Source of the DNA: Thalassospira sp.
Lineage (GTDB): Bacteria > Pseudomonadota > Alphaproteobacteria > Rhodospirillales > Thalassospiraceae
Direction of reading: 5' to 3'
DNA length: 60,487 nt
Assembly (NCBI RefSeq): GCF_002709775.1
Contig: NZ_PAQR01000024.1
Coordinates: forward strand, 1-60,487
Below, piece after piece: positions 18,050 through 26,304 of this stretch (its first letter is position 1; each line of letters starts with the position of its first letter). The notes under the pieces were generated by a model that searched no databases, was not told the origin of the DNA, and was given only the letters and a program-made list of their open reading frames with translations. The translations under genes and the position numbers were made by a program.

Positions 18050-20299
18050 TTGTTACAGCAGGAAAAGTCTGAAATCTGGCCGTCCGAGGCAGGTTCAAAC
18101 ACTCAACCTGAGGATCAAACCAACACCAAGTGGCGCGTTCTGGTCGTCGATGATGATGCGGATGTCCACGAAGCGACGGACTATGCCCTTGCGAGAGTCA
18201 AAATTCTTGGGCGGTCTCTTGAGCTGATCCATGCCCTTTCTGCGGGTGAGGCTTTGAAAATCCTCCATAAGCAACCCGATATTGCCGTGATCCTTCTGGA
18301 TGTTGTGATGGAACGTCCCGACAGCGGGTTGCGACTGGTCGAGGAAATCCGTGCCGAAGGGTATCGGGAGCAGCGCATCATCCTGCGCACGGGATATCCC
18401 GGCGATGCCCCGGAAAAGGAAGTCATCCGCGATTACGAAATAGACGATTACTGGTCAAAGGACGAGTTGACGCGAACGCGCCTTGTCACGTCGCTTACCA
18501 CAGCCATCAGATCGGTTGACTATATCCGGGCGCTCAAAGGAACGCGTAACGGTCTGGAAATGGTGATCGAGGGCACGCAGTACCTTTACAAGAACAAGAG
18601 CCTCGATCTGTTTGCCGAAGGTGTTCTGACCCAGCTTGCCGCGATCTTGCGCGTCAGTCCGGAAGGTGGGATTTGCGCCTTGGCCCAGCTGCCAGACAAG
18701 GAAGACGAACTGGTTGTTCTTTCCGGGATTGGCCGGTTTGCTCCGCATGTCGGCAGCAAGTTGTTCGAGGTCGATGATATCGACAAGGATCTGGTTTTCC
18801 AGAGCTTGGAAAAGGGTCGGGTGCCGGTGGTTGCCGAAAACAAGCTGGTATTCAGCCATCAGAGCGAGACCGGCCGACGGTTGCTGATCTATTTTGTGCA
18901 CGAGCAGATCCTGAGCCAGCAGGACGTTGTTCTGACCGAGGTTTTCGTTACCAATCTTGCGATCTGCTTTGACAACCTTGCCCTGATCACCGAACTGGGT
19001 GAACTGGCCTTTGTTGATCAGCGGGTCGGAATTCCCAACCAGAACGCCTTTGACCGTGAGCTGATGAATATCACGCGTAGTGATAATGACGACAAAAGCG
19101 AAGCTTTGGTTGCCATGGTCGCGATTGAAGATGCCGCCCAGTTCGCTATTGCATTCGGTGTGACGTATTTCGACCAGATCATGAACGCCGTGTATGAGCG
19201 CTTGCGCGCTGTCGCGGGTGACAATGTGTTGGTGGCGCGGGTTGGCGAATACACACTAGGACTTGTCGACAGCAGCGGCAAATTTGAAGTTTCGGCTGCT
19301 GAAAACATCTTTGACGAACCATTCGAGGTTGCAGGAAGCCCCGTAGTTGTTAGGGCAACCATTGGTGTCGTGCGCGGCAACCCGCAAGGACGGCGTTCAA
19401 GTGATATTCAGCGCGCAGCGAGGCTTACGCTTCTAAAACAAAAACAGAAAGGTCCGGGCGGAACGGCTGAGTTCGAACCGTCGATGGCCGACGAGGTGCA
19501 GGATTCCTTGCGCCTGATCGGCAGGTTGCGTCAGGCCGTTCAGGATCGCGTTTTGACCTTTGTTTTCCAGCCCAAGGTCCGTTTGGCGACTGGGGAGGTT
19601 GTTGGTTCCGAAGTGCTGTGCCGCTGGATGGATGACGGCGAACCGGTTTCGCCCGGCCGGTTTATTCCGGTGGCCGAGCGGTCTGGATTGAGTGGCGAAA
19701 TTACCTTCCAGTGCCTTGAGGCGGTCAGGGATTTGAACCAACGTTTGCAGCAGGAAAACCTCCCGCCTCTTAAGGCGGCAGTGAATCTTGCAGCAAACGA
19801 TATCGCCGATAGGGATTTTGTCGATCAGTTGCTTGCCGTTTGCCACCAACACGGGCTTGGTCCGGAAACGGTCAGCTTTGAAATCACCGAGACACAGCAT
19901 TTTACCAATGACGGTGAAGCAACTGCCTGTGTGCAGAAACTTGCCGCGCAGGGGTTTGAGATTTGGCTTGACGATTTCGGCACGGGATATTCGTCCCTGA
20001 CGCACCTTGATGTTTCGCCCGTGCGCGGCATCAAGATCGACAAGTCCTTTATCAGTGTCTTGTCCGCAGACAGCCGGCCCAGTCACGTGGCGGAAACTGC
20101 GGCAGGCATTGCGCAAACCCTTGGCCTTGTGTCTGTTGCTGAGGGTGTTGAAACCCGTGATCAGCATGCAATTTGTCAGGAACATGGAATCGAGTTCGCC
20201 CAAGGGTTCCTTTATAGCGCGGGCCTATACCCCGATAAATATGTCGAGTGGCTGAAAAACTGGAACCTGAACGGGTGGGCGGATCATGGTCGAAGCTGA
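18050..20299 (+). CDS. Response regulator: REC-DUF3369-degenerate GGDEF-EAL
   Basis: Cytosolic signalling protein of 749 residues from TTG 18050 (AAGGGAAG upstream; GTG 18026 is an alternative). The REC domain has the acidic pocket VVDDDADVHE, the phospho-acceptor Asp near residue 84 in ILLDVVME, and the conserved Lys near 137 in YWSKDEL. A DUF3369 sensor-like domain follows. The GGDEF region is degenerate (RVGEYTLG in place of the signature), so no cyclase activity is expected. The EAL domain (about 495-740) keeps SEVLCRW, AAVNLAAND, FEITETQHF, LDDFGTGYSS, IKIDKSF, VAEGVET and AQGFLYSAG, so phosphodiesterase output is likely. Its 3' end overlaps the sensor kinase gene. Confidence 0.93.
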   Translation: MLQQEKSEIWPSEAGSNTQPEDQTNTKWRVLVVDDDADVHEATDYALARVKILGRSLELIHALSAGEALKILHKQPDIAVILLDVVMERPDSGLRLVEEIRAEGYREQRIILRTGYPGDAPEKEVIRDYEIDDYWSKDELTRTRLVTSLTTAIRSVDYIRALKGTRNGLEMVIEGTQYLYKNKSLDLFAEGVLTQLAAILRVSPEGGICALAQLPDKEDELVVLSGIGRFAPHVGSKLFEVDDIDKDLVFQSLEKGRVPVVAENKLVFSHQSETGRRLLIYFVHEQILSQQDVVLTEVFVTNLAICFDNLALITELGELAFVDQRVGIPNQNAFDRELMNITRSDNDDKSEALVAMVAIEDAAQFAIAFGVTYFDQIMNAVYERLRAVAGDNVLVARVGEYTLGLVDSSGKFEVSAAENIFDEPFEVAGSPVVVRATIGVVRGNPQGRRSSDIQRAARLTLLKQKQKGPGGTAEFEPSMADEVQDSLRLIGRLRQAVQDRVLTFVFQPKVRLATGEVVGSEVLCRWMDDGEPVSPGRFIPVAERSGLSGEITFQCLEAVRDLNQRLQQENLPPLKAAVNLAANDIADRDFVDQLLAVCHQHGLGPETVSFEITETQHFTNDGEATACVQKLAAQGFEIWLDDFGTGYSSLTHLDVSPVRGIKIDKSFISVLSADSRPSHVAETAAGIAQTLGLVSVAEGVETRDQHAICQEHGIEFAQGFLYSAGLYPDKYVEWLKNWNLNGWADHGRS

Positions 20300-22247
20300 A
20301 CCACAATCCTCAACCAGCACAGACGCCGCAATCCCGCTGATTGATGGACGGGAATCGAGATGGTTTCAGAACAGGTATTTCTGGCGTGTCAGCGGTGTTG
20401 TGGCACTGATCGGGATGTTGCTGTTTTCCGGCTTGATGGTGTTCTGGCATACGGTTGAAGGCAGCCGAGAAGATGAACAGACCGTTCGACGTCTGGTTGT
20501 TGATGTTACGCACCGTTCTGCTGACATACAGCAATGGTATGAAACGGCCATTCAAACCGTGAATATGTCGATCTTGCATCCGGCAGTTCAAGATTTTCGA
20601 TCCAGTCCGGGCGAAGCGACCGCCTATTTTAAAACGCTTGCTGCTGAGGTGCCGCGGTTCAGCCAACTCCGTATTGTATCGCCATCGGGAATGGAAGCCC
20701 TGCGGGTTGATGCGCGCGGCGGCGATATCATCGTCACACCGGCTGAAGGATTGCAGGACAAATCAGGTCGGTATTACGTCGAAGCAGCAAAATCACTACG
20801 TCCCGGCCAGATCTATGTCAGCAAGCTCGACCTGAATGTTGAGAATGGCGAAATCGAAGTGCCGCACCGCCCGACAACAAGGATTGTGGCCCCGATCATT
20901 GCGAACAATCAGGAAGTATCGGGCTATCTGATTGTCAATCTGGACATGGCGACGCCATTGAACGCCTATGGTGTTGCGCCCGGTGGCGTTATGCGTACCG
21001 AACTGATTGATCATGAAGGGTACTGGTTGGCCGGGGCGGAGGATGACCGCAACTGGGGTTTCATGCTTGAGCATAACGCCTCGGTCAAGCAGTCCGACCC
21101 GGAGCTTTGGCAGCGCATTGCCGCAGTAGATCACCAGGGCGGCTTTGAGTTTGACGGGAAGATTTACGAAGTAGAAACAATTTCGGTTTCCCAGATGCTA
21201 AACGCAATTTCCAGCGACGACGTGCATGCGGCCAGTACGCGGTTTCATCTGGTCGGGAGTGCCCCGGCCTATCAGCCGTGGGCCGGAAATATTGCGATCA
21301 AGACAGTCTTTGTCGCCTTCATGGTGATGTTGATTTGCGGGTTTTCGGGCGTGGTTGGCTACCTGATGCTCCGCCGCAGGCAGGCAGCACAGCTTCAGGT
21401 TCTTTTGACAAAGGATCTTATGGTGCAGGGGCGGATGGCGTCGCTTGGTCGGATTGTTGCCGGTGTTTCGCATGAAATGCGCACCCCACTTGGCAATGCG
21501 CTTACGGTCAGCACCACAATGTCTGACGACCTTGCCGAATTGCAGCAGGATCTGGCCAAGGCGCGTGAAGATAGTGAAGAACGCTTGGAGATAATTGAGG
21601 CCCTGATGATGGGCAACAGGATTCTGCAGAAAAATATCGAACGCACCAGAGAGCTTCTGAAACATTTCAATCAGACTGCTACCGATCAAAGTGTGCATAC
21701 CCAGCGCGTTTTCGATCTGGCCAAAATTGTCACTGATCTGTGCGAAACGTTGCGTAATCAGCTTGAGAAAACGGGTATTCGTCTGAGCATCGCACTACCT
21801 GAGACGGCGCGGATGAACAGTTATAGCGATGCGGTGGATCAAGTGATCCTCAGCCTGATCATGAATGCGCATCAACATGCCTTTGTCGGGCGTGAAAAAG
21901 GCATAATCAGTATTCGCGTAAGCAAGCGCGATGAGAACAGCTACCTTGTGGAAATTGCCGACAATGGGGTCGGGATCTCGTCGGACAATATTGATCGAAT
22001 TTTTGAACCATTCTGGTCACTTGCAACAACAACTGGTGGCAGTGGCCTTGGTCTTGCGATCACGATGAATGTCGTGCAAAACACGTTGGGTGGGGAGATC
22101 AAGGTATCTTCAATGCCAGGGTCGGGGACAGTCTTCCGGATTGTTTTGCCAAAGGTCGCCCCGACACGGATGGGAAAACATGAAAGCCCGTTTTCGGTTG
22201 AAAGCCAGACGGCGCTGACGTCACCAAATACCAGTGAATCGACGTGA
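20286..22247 (+). CDS. Membrane sensor histidine kinase
   Basis: Inner-membrane kinase of 653 residues. A first membrane segment (about 32-54) and a second (about 337-362) enclose a periplasmic Cache-like domain. The kinase core has the H-box GVSHEMRTPLGNAL, the N-box DQVILSLIMNAHQHAF, G1 IADNGVGIS and G2 GGSGLGLAIT. ATG 20286 lies inside the end of the response regulator gene (14-base overlap), which suggests translational coupling and that the kinase phosphorylates that regulator, linking an extracytoplasmic cue to c-di-GMP breakdown (inference). The ligand is unknown. Confidence 0.93.
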   Translation: MVEAEPQSSTSTDAAIPLIDGRESRWFQNRYFWRVSGVVALIGMLLFSGLMVFWHTVEGSREDEQTVRRLVVDVTHRSADIQQWYETAIQTVNMSILHPAVQDFRSSPGEATAYFKTLAAEVPRFSQLRIVSPSGMEALRVDARGGDIIVTPAEGLQDKSGRYYVEAAKSLRPGQIYVSKLDLNVENGEIEVPHRPTTRIVAPIIANNQEVSGYLIVNLDMATPLNAYGVAPGGVMRTELIDHEGYWLAGAEDDRNWGFMLEHNASVKQSDPELWQRIAAVDHQGGFEFDGKIYEVETISVSQMLNAISSDDVHAASTRFHLVGSAPAYQPWAGNIAIKTVFVAFMVMLICGFSGVVGYLMLRRRQAAQLQVLLTKDLMVQGRMASLGRIVAGVSHEMRTPLGNALTVSTTMSDDLAELQQDLAKAREDSEERLEIIEALMMGNRILQKNIERTRELLKHFNQTATDQSVHTQRVFDLAKIVTDLCETLRNQLEKTGIRLSIALPETARMNSYSDAVDQVILSLIMNAHQHAFVGREKGIISIRVSKRDENSYLVEIADNGVGISSDNIDRIFEPFWSLATTTGGSGLGLAITMNVVQNTLGGEIKVSSMPGSGTVFRIVLPKVAPTRMGKHESPFSVESQTALTSPNTSEST

Positions 22248-22258
22248 TCCGGTGTTGA

Positions 22259-22489
22259 TCAGGAAACAGCGGCGTCTTTTTTGTGTTCGGTGCGGCGTTG
22301 CTTGGACTTGGTGATAACGCGCTTTTTGGTGCCGTCGCTCATGCCCATCCAGGCACCGATTTCATCGCCGGTGCGATAACATCCCATGCAATAGCCCGAT
22401 TTCGGGTCGAGCACGCAGGTGCCAATGCAGGGGGATTTAACGGGCATGACGATGGGCCTGTAAGCGGGAACAGAAGATTTCATCGCCAT
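22259..22489 (-). CDS. DUF1289 family small protein
   Basis: A 76-residue protein with the DUF1289 signature SPCIGTCVLDPKSGYCMGCY followed by RTGDEIGAWMGMS. The four cysteines suggest a small metal-binding module. Function is unknown; the family is common in proteobacteria. The C-terminus is strongly basic (TKKRVITKSKQRR). It converges on the sensor kinase gene with an 11-base gap. ATG 22489 is used; a later in-frame ATG two codons on is also possible. Confidence 0.88.
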   Translation of the reverse strand: MAMKSSVPAYRPIVMPVKSPCIGTCVLDPKSGYCMGCYRTGDEIGAWMGMSDGTKKRVITKSKQRRTEHKKDAAVS

Positions 22490-22583
22490 AAAAAGCAGTT
22501 TCGCACGCAGGGATCAAGGGGGGATGATCCCCACGCGCGAACCAAACCGGACATTGTTGGCTTTGATGGCCGGTTCAGGTGAT

Positions 22584-22781
22584 TTAAAGGCGGTCGAACC
22601 AGTCGCGGATCTGACGGTCGGCCTCTTCGCGTTCAACGCCATAGGCCTCCTGAATCAGTCCGACCAGCTTGTCGCGCTGTCCATCGACGGCATTGACGTC
22701 ATCATCGGTCAGGCGACCCCACTGGCTTTTGACGTCACCGCGCAGCTGTTTCCAGCGTCCTTCGATTTGGTCCCAATTCAT
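22584..22781 (-). CDS. CsbD-family stress protein
   Basis: A 65-residue hydrophilic protein starting MNWDQIEGRWKQLRGDVKSQ and containing WGRLTDDDVNAVDGQRDKLV, the hallmark of the CsbD family, which is induced by general stress in many bacteria. The molecular function is not defined. It starts at ATG 22781 with a strong AGGAGAAAACC upstream. Reading on upstream in the same frame has no family similarity and was excluded. Confidence 0.92.
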   Translation of the reverse strand: MNWDQIEGRWKQLRGDVKSQWGRLTDDDVNAVDGQRDKLVGLIQEAYGVEREEADRQIRDWFDRL

Positions 22782-23030
22782 GGTTTTCTCCTGCTTTGGT
22801 TGACGGTTGCTCGTGTTTCCGGCTTTGCGCCGTGTAAGAGAGTCAACGACGTGGCGAGCATCTTGTTCCAAATCGGTTTTGGCGTTTGGGGGCAAATTCC
22901 CGCGATCAACATTGCCGGTGGTGTGCTTGCCTTATCGCGCCCGGGCGGGTATAGCCCCATGCAGTTTGTTTTTTATGGAGTTGGTTTCGCACTGGCCAGA
23001 GTTGGGGTTTGGTGCGGCACGGAGGAAGAT

Positions 23031-23648
23031 ATGCGCGGCTATTTCGGGATTGGAATTGAAGGGGCAAGCAAGCCTTTGAATGTGGGCACCCTGTTTCGTT
23101 CTGCCCATGCCTTTGGCGCAAGCTTTGCGTTTACGGTGGATGCAGATTTCCGTGAGGAACGCTCCAACATCACCGATACATCGAAGTCGGGCGAACAGAT
23201 GCCCTACTACCACTTCCCGGATCACAAAAGCCTGCTTTTGCCGCAAGGCTGCCGGATGGTTGGTGTTGAACTGACCCCGGATGCGATTGAACTGCCAAGC
23301 TTCAAGCATCCGTCGCAAGCGGCCTATATCCTTGGTCCCGAACGCGGGAACCTGTCGGATGAAATGCAGGAAAAATGCGATTTGATCATCAAGATCCCGA
23401 TGAGCTTCTGCGTGAATGTGGCGATTGCCGCCAATATCGTGATGTATGACCGCGTGATCAATCTGGGTCGGTTTGCGCCGCGCCCGGTCCGTGCCGGTGC
23501 GCCGACCGAACCGAAACCTGAAGCACATTATGGCGGCTGGATTTCGCGCACGCGCGACAAACGCAAAGGCGATCCGGAACAATACCGTCAGGCCCCGCCG
23601 CCGGATTATTCGGTCATTGACGGGTCACTGGATGATGACGACGCCTGA
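23031..23648 (+). CDS. SpoU/TrmH-type RNA methyltransferase
   Basis: SPOUT-fold methyltransferase of 205 residues predicted to 2'-O-methylate RNA using SAM. The three SpoU motifs are present: NVGTLFRSAHAFGA (motif 1), ILGPERGNLSDEM (motif 2) and IPMSFCVNVAIAANIVMYDR (motif 3), forming the trefoil knot. A basic, proline-rich tail follows (RTRDKRKGDPEQYRQAPPP). ATG 23031 directly follows GGAGGAAGAT. The target RNA (tRNA or rRNA) cannot be deduced. It converges with trpE(G); a hairpin at 23696-23730 lies between them. Confidence 0.9.
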   Translation: MRGYFGIGIEGASKPLNVGTLFRSAHAFGASFAFTVDADFREERSNITDTSKSGEQMPYYHFPDHKSLLLPQGCRMVGVELTPDAIELPSFKHPSQAAYILGPERGNLSDEMQEKCDLIIKIPMSFCVNVAIAANIVMYDRVINLGRFAPRPVRAGAPTEPKPEAHYGGWISRTRDKRKGDPEQYRQAPPPDYSVIDGSLDDDDA

Positions 23649-23695
23649 TTGCGGCATCGTTCCAAGCTAGTTCCAACAAGCTCTGGATAAAAAGA

Positions 23696-23730
23696 AGCAA
23701 CGGCCGCGAGGGAGGAGCACGGCCGTTGCT
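23696..23730 (-). terminator. Terminator of the trpE(G) transcript
   Basis: AGCAACGGCCG (23696-23706) and CGGCCGTTGCT (23720-23730) form a perfect 11-bp stem. On the minus strand it is followed by TTCTTTTT, fitting termination after trpE(G); no T-run follows on the plus strand. Confidence 0.85.
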
Positions 23731-23809
23731 GTGTGTGATCTGCGGGATTGCTGTGCCTTTGACAGGGGGGGCTTGGCACGCATCGCAGATCAGGGTGCAG
23801 TGATGTCTA

Positions 23810-26074
23810 TCAGGCGGCCTTGGTGTCGTTTGCGGCCACGTCCTTGTTTGTGTTTGTCGTGTCGTCCTGTTCGTCGGTTTCTTCTTCGGGGCGGTTGCCA
23901 TGCGGATTGCGCAGAAGGTTGGCAATCATGCGCATGCCGACATCGCCCTGCAGGGTCAAAAGGCTTTCAGGGTGGAACTGCACGGCACTGATCGGCAGCG
24001 AATTGTGGCGGATGCCCATGATCACCCCGTCGTCACTGCGCGCCGTTACCTTGATATCGGCAGGCAGTTCGGCGGCCTTGGCAAACAGGGAATGATAACG
24101 TCCGACAACGATGTCATCGGGCAGGCCATCAAACAGCGGATCAGTTGTATCGAGTTTCACCTTTGACGGTTTGCCATGCATCGGTGTGACAAGTTGGCCG
24201 AGTGACCCGCCAAAGAATTCGACAATCCCCTGCAGACCAAGACAAACCCCGAATACCGGCAAGCCTGCGGCAAGGGCACGTTCGATGCTGTCGCGCAGGT
24301 GATAGTCATCCGGGCGGCCCGGACCAGGCGACAGGAACACCAGATCAGGTTTGAAGTCCTCAAACGCCTGATCGGGGAAGCCCGGACGGAGTGTCAGGGT
24401 TTCGGCACCCGTGGCACGGATGTAACTGGCCAGGTTTTGCACAAAGCTGTCTTCGTGATCGATCAGAAGCACACGTTTGCCAATGCCCGAGCTTGCCGGA
24501 TCAATGGCGACCTCGTCCTTGGCATCACGGGTGACGGCATCAATCATTGCGGAAGCCTTGAGCACGGTTTCGGCTTCTTCGGCATCAGATTCGCTATCAA
24601 ACAGAAGCGTCGCGCCAGCGCGGACTTCGGCGACACCCTGTTTGAGGCGCACGGTCCGAAGGGTCAGGCCGGTATTAAGATCGCCGTTGCACAGAACCGC
24701 CCCGATCGCCCCGCCATACCATGCACGCGAACTGCGTTCGACGGCCTCGATATGTTTCATGGCAGCGCGTTTTGGTGCGCCGGTTACAGTCACCGCCCAA
24801 CAATGGGTCAGAAAGGCATCCAGCGCATCAAACCCGTCACGCAGGCGGCCTTCGACGTGATCAACCGTGTGGATCAGACGCGAATACATTTCGATCTGAC
24901 GACGGCCAAGAATGCGGATGCTGCCCGGTTTGCAAACGCGTGCCTTGTCGTTGCGATCAACATCAGTGCACATGGTAAGTTCTGATTCTTCCTTGGCGGA
25001 ATTCAGCAATGTGCGGATGTTTTCGGCATCCTCGATCGCATCACGGCCACGCGCGATGGTGCCCGAAATCGGGCAGGTTTCGATGCGCTGTCCCTTGACG
25101 CGCACATACATTTCCGGTGATGCGCCAATCAGATGTTCACCGTCCCCCAGATTGATCAAAAAGCCGTACGGGGCCGGGTTGCGGCGCTTAAGACGGCGGA
25201 AAATTTCCGATGGTTTGACATCACATGCGGTGCGGAACACGCGGCTGGGCACAACTTCAAACAGCTCACCACGGGCAAAGCGATGCTTGGCGTCATCGAC
25301 AATGGCGGCGTATTCGCCCTGCTTCATGTCGTTTTCAATTACCGCATTGTTGCCCCGTGATGGCGGATGGGGTTGGGAAATGCGTTCCAACCCGGCGGTG
25401 CTGCGGCCATCAGGGGCGATGAATTCATAATCGATCCGGGTTGCCACGCGGGATGCATGGTCGACCGTTACCATCTGATCGGGCAGGAACAGGTGGATGT
25501 CCTTGTGATCGGCCGGGCGATCCTGGCTCAGGTTGATCTGTTCGAAATGAAGCGCGATGTCATAGCCAAAGGCACCATAAAGCCCAAGGCGTTCATCCCC
25601 CTTGTGCCCGAACAGATCACGCAGTGCACGGACGACGGAAAACAGGCTGGGCTGCTGGCTGCGTTCTTCTTCGGGGAACCAGGAGGCCGGCTTTTTGACC
25701 ACGCCATAAAGGCCGTCTTCGCCATTGGTCAGGCTTTCGACATGGGGGTGGTTTTCAAGGGCAGCCGAAATGACATCCAGCAGGACCTGCCCGCGCTCAT
25801 TGAGCGCATGCACGGCAAAGCCGCGTTCACGCCCGACGATTTCAAGCGGCGGCGCATCAAAGCCCATATCCCAACGTGAATAGCGCCCCGGGAATTCATA
25901 GCTTGAAGACAGCAACACGCCCTTGGTGCCATCAAGGGCATCAATCAGGCCTTCGGTTGCGTTTTCATAAGCCACTTCGGTCATGCGGCGGATGACGGCA
26001 ACACCGCCATCGGTGGTGTAACGGTATTCGCTGCTTTCGGTCGAAGGGCCGGTCTGGGTGGTCGGGGTCGTCAC
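23810..26074 (-). CDS. trpE(G): Fused anthranilate synthase TrpE(G)
   Basis: First enzyme of tryptophan synthesis, making anthranilate from chorismate and glutamine. The 754-residue chain joins a TrpE part (KRRNPAPYGFLINLGDGEHL, SPEMYVRVKGQRIETCPISG, THCWAVTVTGAPKRAAM) to a TrpG amidotransferase part (from about residue 545: RVLLIDHEDSFVQNL, SPGPGRPDDY, nucleophile Cys in GVCLGLQGI, and AVQFHPESL with the His-Glu pair). The oxyanion-region GHQ of stand-alone TrpG reads GLQ here. The Glu/Asp/Thr-rich C-terminal tail is unstructured. The start is set by GTGACG at 26074 following AGGAG. A leader peptide with tandem Trp codons and an attenuator precede it. trpF lies separately at 27399. Confidence 0.97.
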   Translation of the reverse strand: MTTPTTQTGPSTESSEYRYTTDGGVAVIRRMTEVAYENATEGLIDALDGTKGVLLSSSYEFPGRYSRWDMGFDAPPLEIVGRERGFAVHALNERGQVLLDVISAALENHPHVESLTNGEDGLYGVVKKPASWFPEEERSQQPSLFSVVRALRDLFGHKGDERLGLYGAFGYDIALHFEQINLSQDRPADHKDIHLFLPDQMVTVDHASRVATRIDYEFIAPDGRSTAGLERISQPHPPSRGNNAVIENDMKQGEYAAIVDDAKHRFARGELFEVVPSRVFRTACDVKPSEIFRRLKRRNPAPYGFLINLGDGEHLIGASPEMYVRVKGQRIETCPISGTIARGRDAIEDAENIRTLLNSAKEESELTMCTDVDRNDKARVCKPGSIRILGRRQIEMYSRLIHTVDHVEGRLRDGFDALDAFLTHCWAVTVTGAPKRAAMKHIEAVERSSRAWYGGAIGAVLCNGDLNTGLTLRTVRLKQGVAEVRAGATLLFDSESDAEEAETVLKASAMIDAVTRDAKDEVAIDPASSGIGKRVLLIDHEDSFVQNLASYIRATGAETLTLRPGFPDQAFEDFKPDLVFLSPGPGRPDDYHLRDSIERALAAGLPVFGVCLGLQGIVEFFGGSLGQLVTPMHGKPSKVKLDTTDPLFDGLPDDIVVGRYHSLFAKAAELPADIKVTARSDDGVIMGIRHNSLPISAVQFHPESLLTLQGDVGMRMIANLLRNPHGNRPEEETDEQDDTTNTNKDVAANDTKAA

Positions 26075-26142
26075 GTTTGTTACTCCTGAGTGGGCCTTAC
26101 GCCGCAGGAGCTATGTGATCGTCAGAAAAAGAAAAAGGTCTG

Positions 26143-26175
26143 AAAACACAAAGCCGCCTGCAAGAATGAGGCGGC
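26143..26175 (-). terminator. trp attenuator terminator
   Basis: On the minus strand GCCGCCT (26175-26169) pairs with AGGCGGC (26159-26153), followed by TTTGTGTTTT. Its 5' arm can instead pair with GGGCGGCC just upstream (about 26208-26201), which would form the antiterminator when ribosomes stall at the leader Trp codons. Confidence 0.85.
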
Positions 26176-26209
26176 CGGTATGTTTAGGGCATGAGTATTG
26201 GCCGCCCGC

Positions 26210-26254
26210 TTAAGCGAGCCACCACCAACGATTTGCAATAAGGGTCGGGTTCAT
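26210..26254 (-). CDS. trpL: trp operon leader peptide
   Basis: A 14-codon frame from ATG 26254 encodes MNPTLIANRWWWLA and ends in TAA at 26210, with three consecutive Trp codons immediately before the stop and the attenuator helices. This is the classic arrangement that couples Trp-tRNA supply to transcription of trpE. An in-frame ATG at 26269 would lengthen it to 19 residues. Ribosome stalling at the Trp codons would cover the first helix strand and allow the antiterminator (established mechanism, applied here by inference). Confidence 0.9.
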   Translation of the reverse strand: MNPTLIANRWWWLA

Positions 26255-26275
26255 GCCGTGTGTTTTCATGCCCCA

Positions 26276-26304
26276 ACCATGTGCCCAAAAAACACGGGCG
26301 TCAA
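26276..26304 (-). promoter_or_regulatory. Putative trp promoter
   Basis: TTGACG (26304-26299, overlapping the stop codon of the K+ channel gene) and CATGGT (26281-26276) have a 17-base spacer on the minus strand. Transcription would start near 26269, leaving a short untranslated region before trpL ATG 26254. The -10 is a weak match. Confidence 0.4.

Noticed and set aside
22524..23030. Upstream extension of the RNA methyltransferase frame
   Set aside because: It runs through the CsbD gene on the other strand and has no methyltransferase similarity; GGAGGAAGAT before ATG 23031 marks the start.
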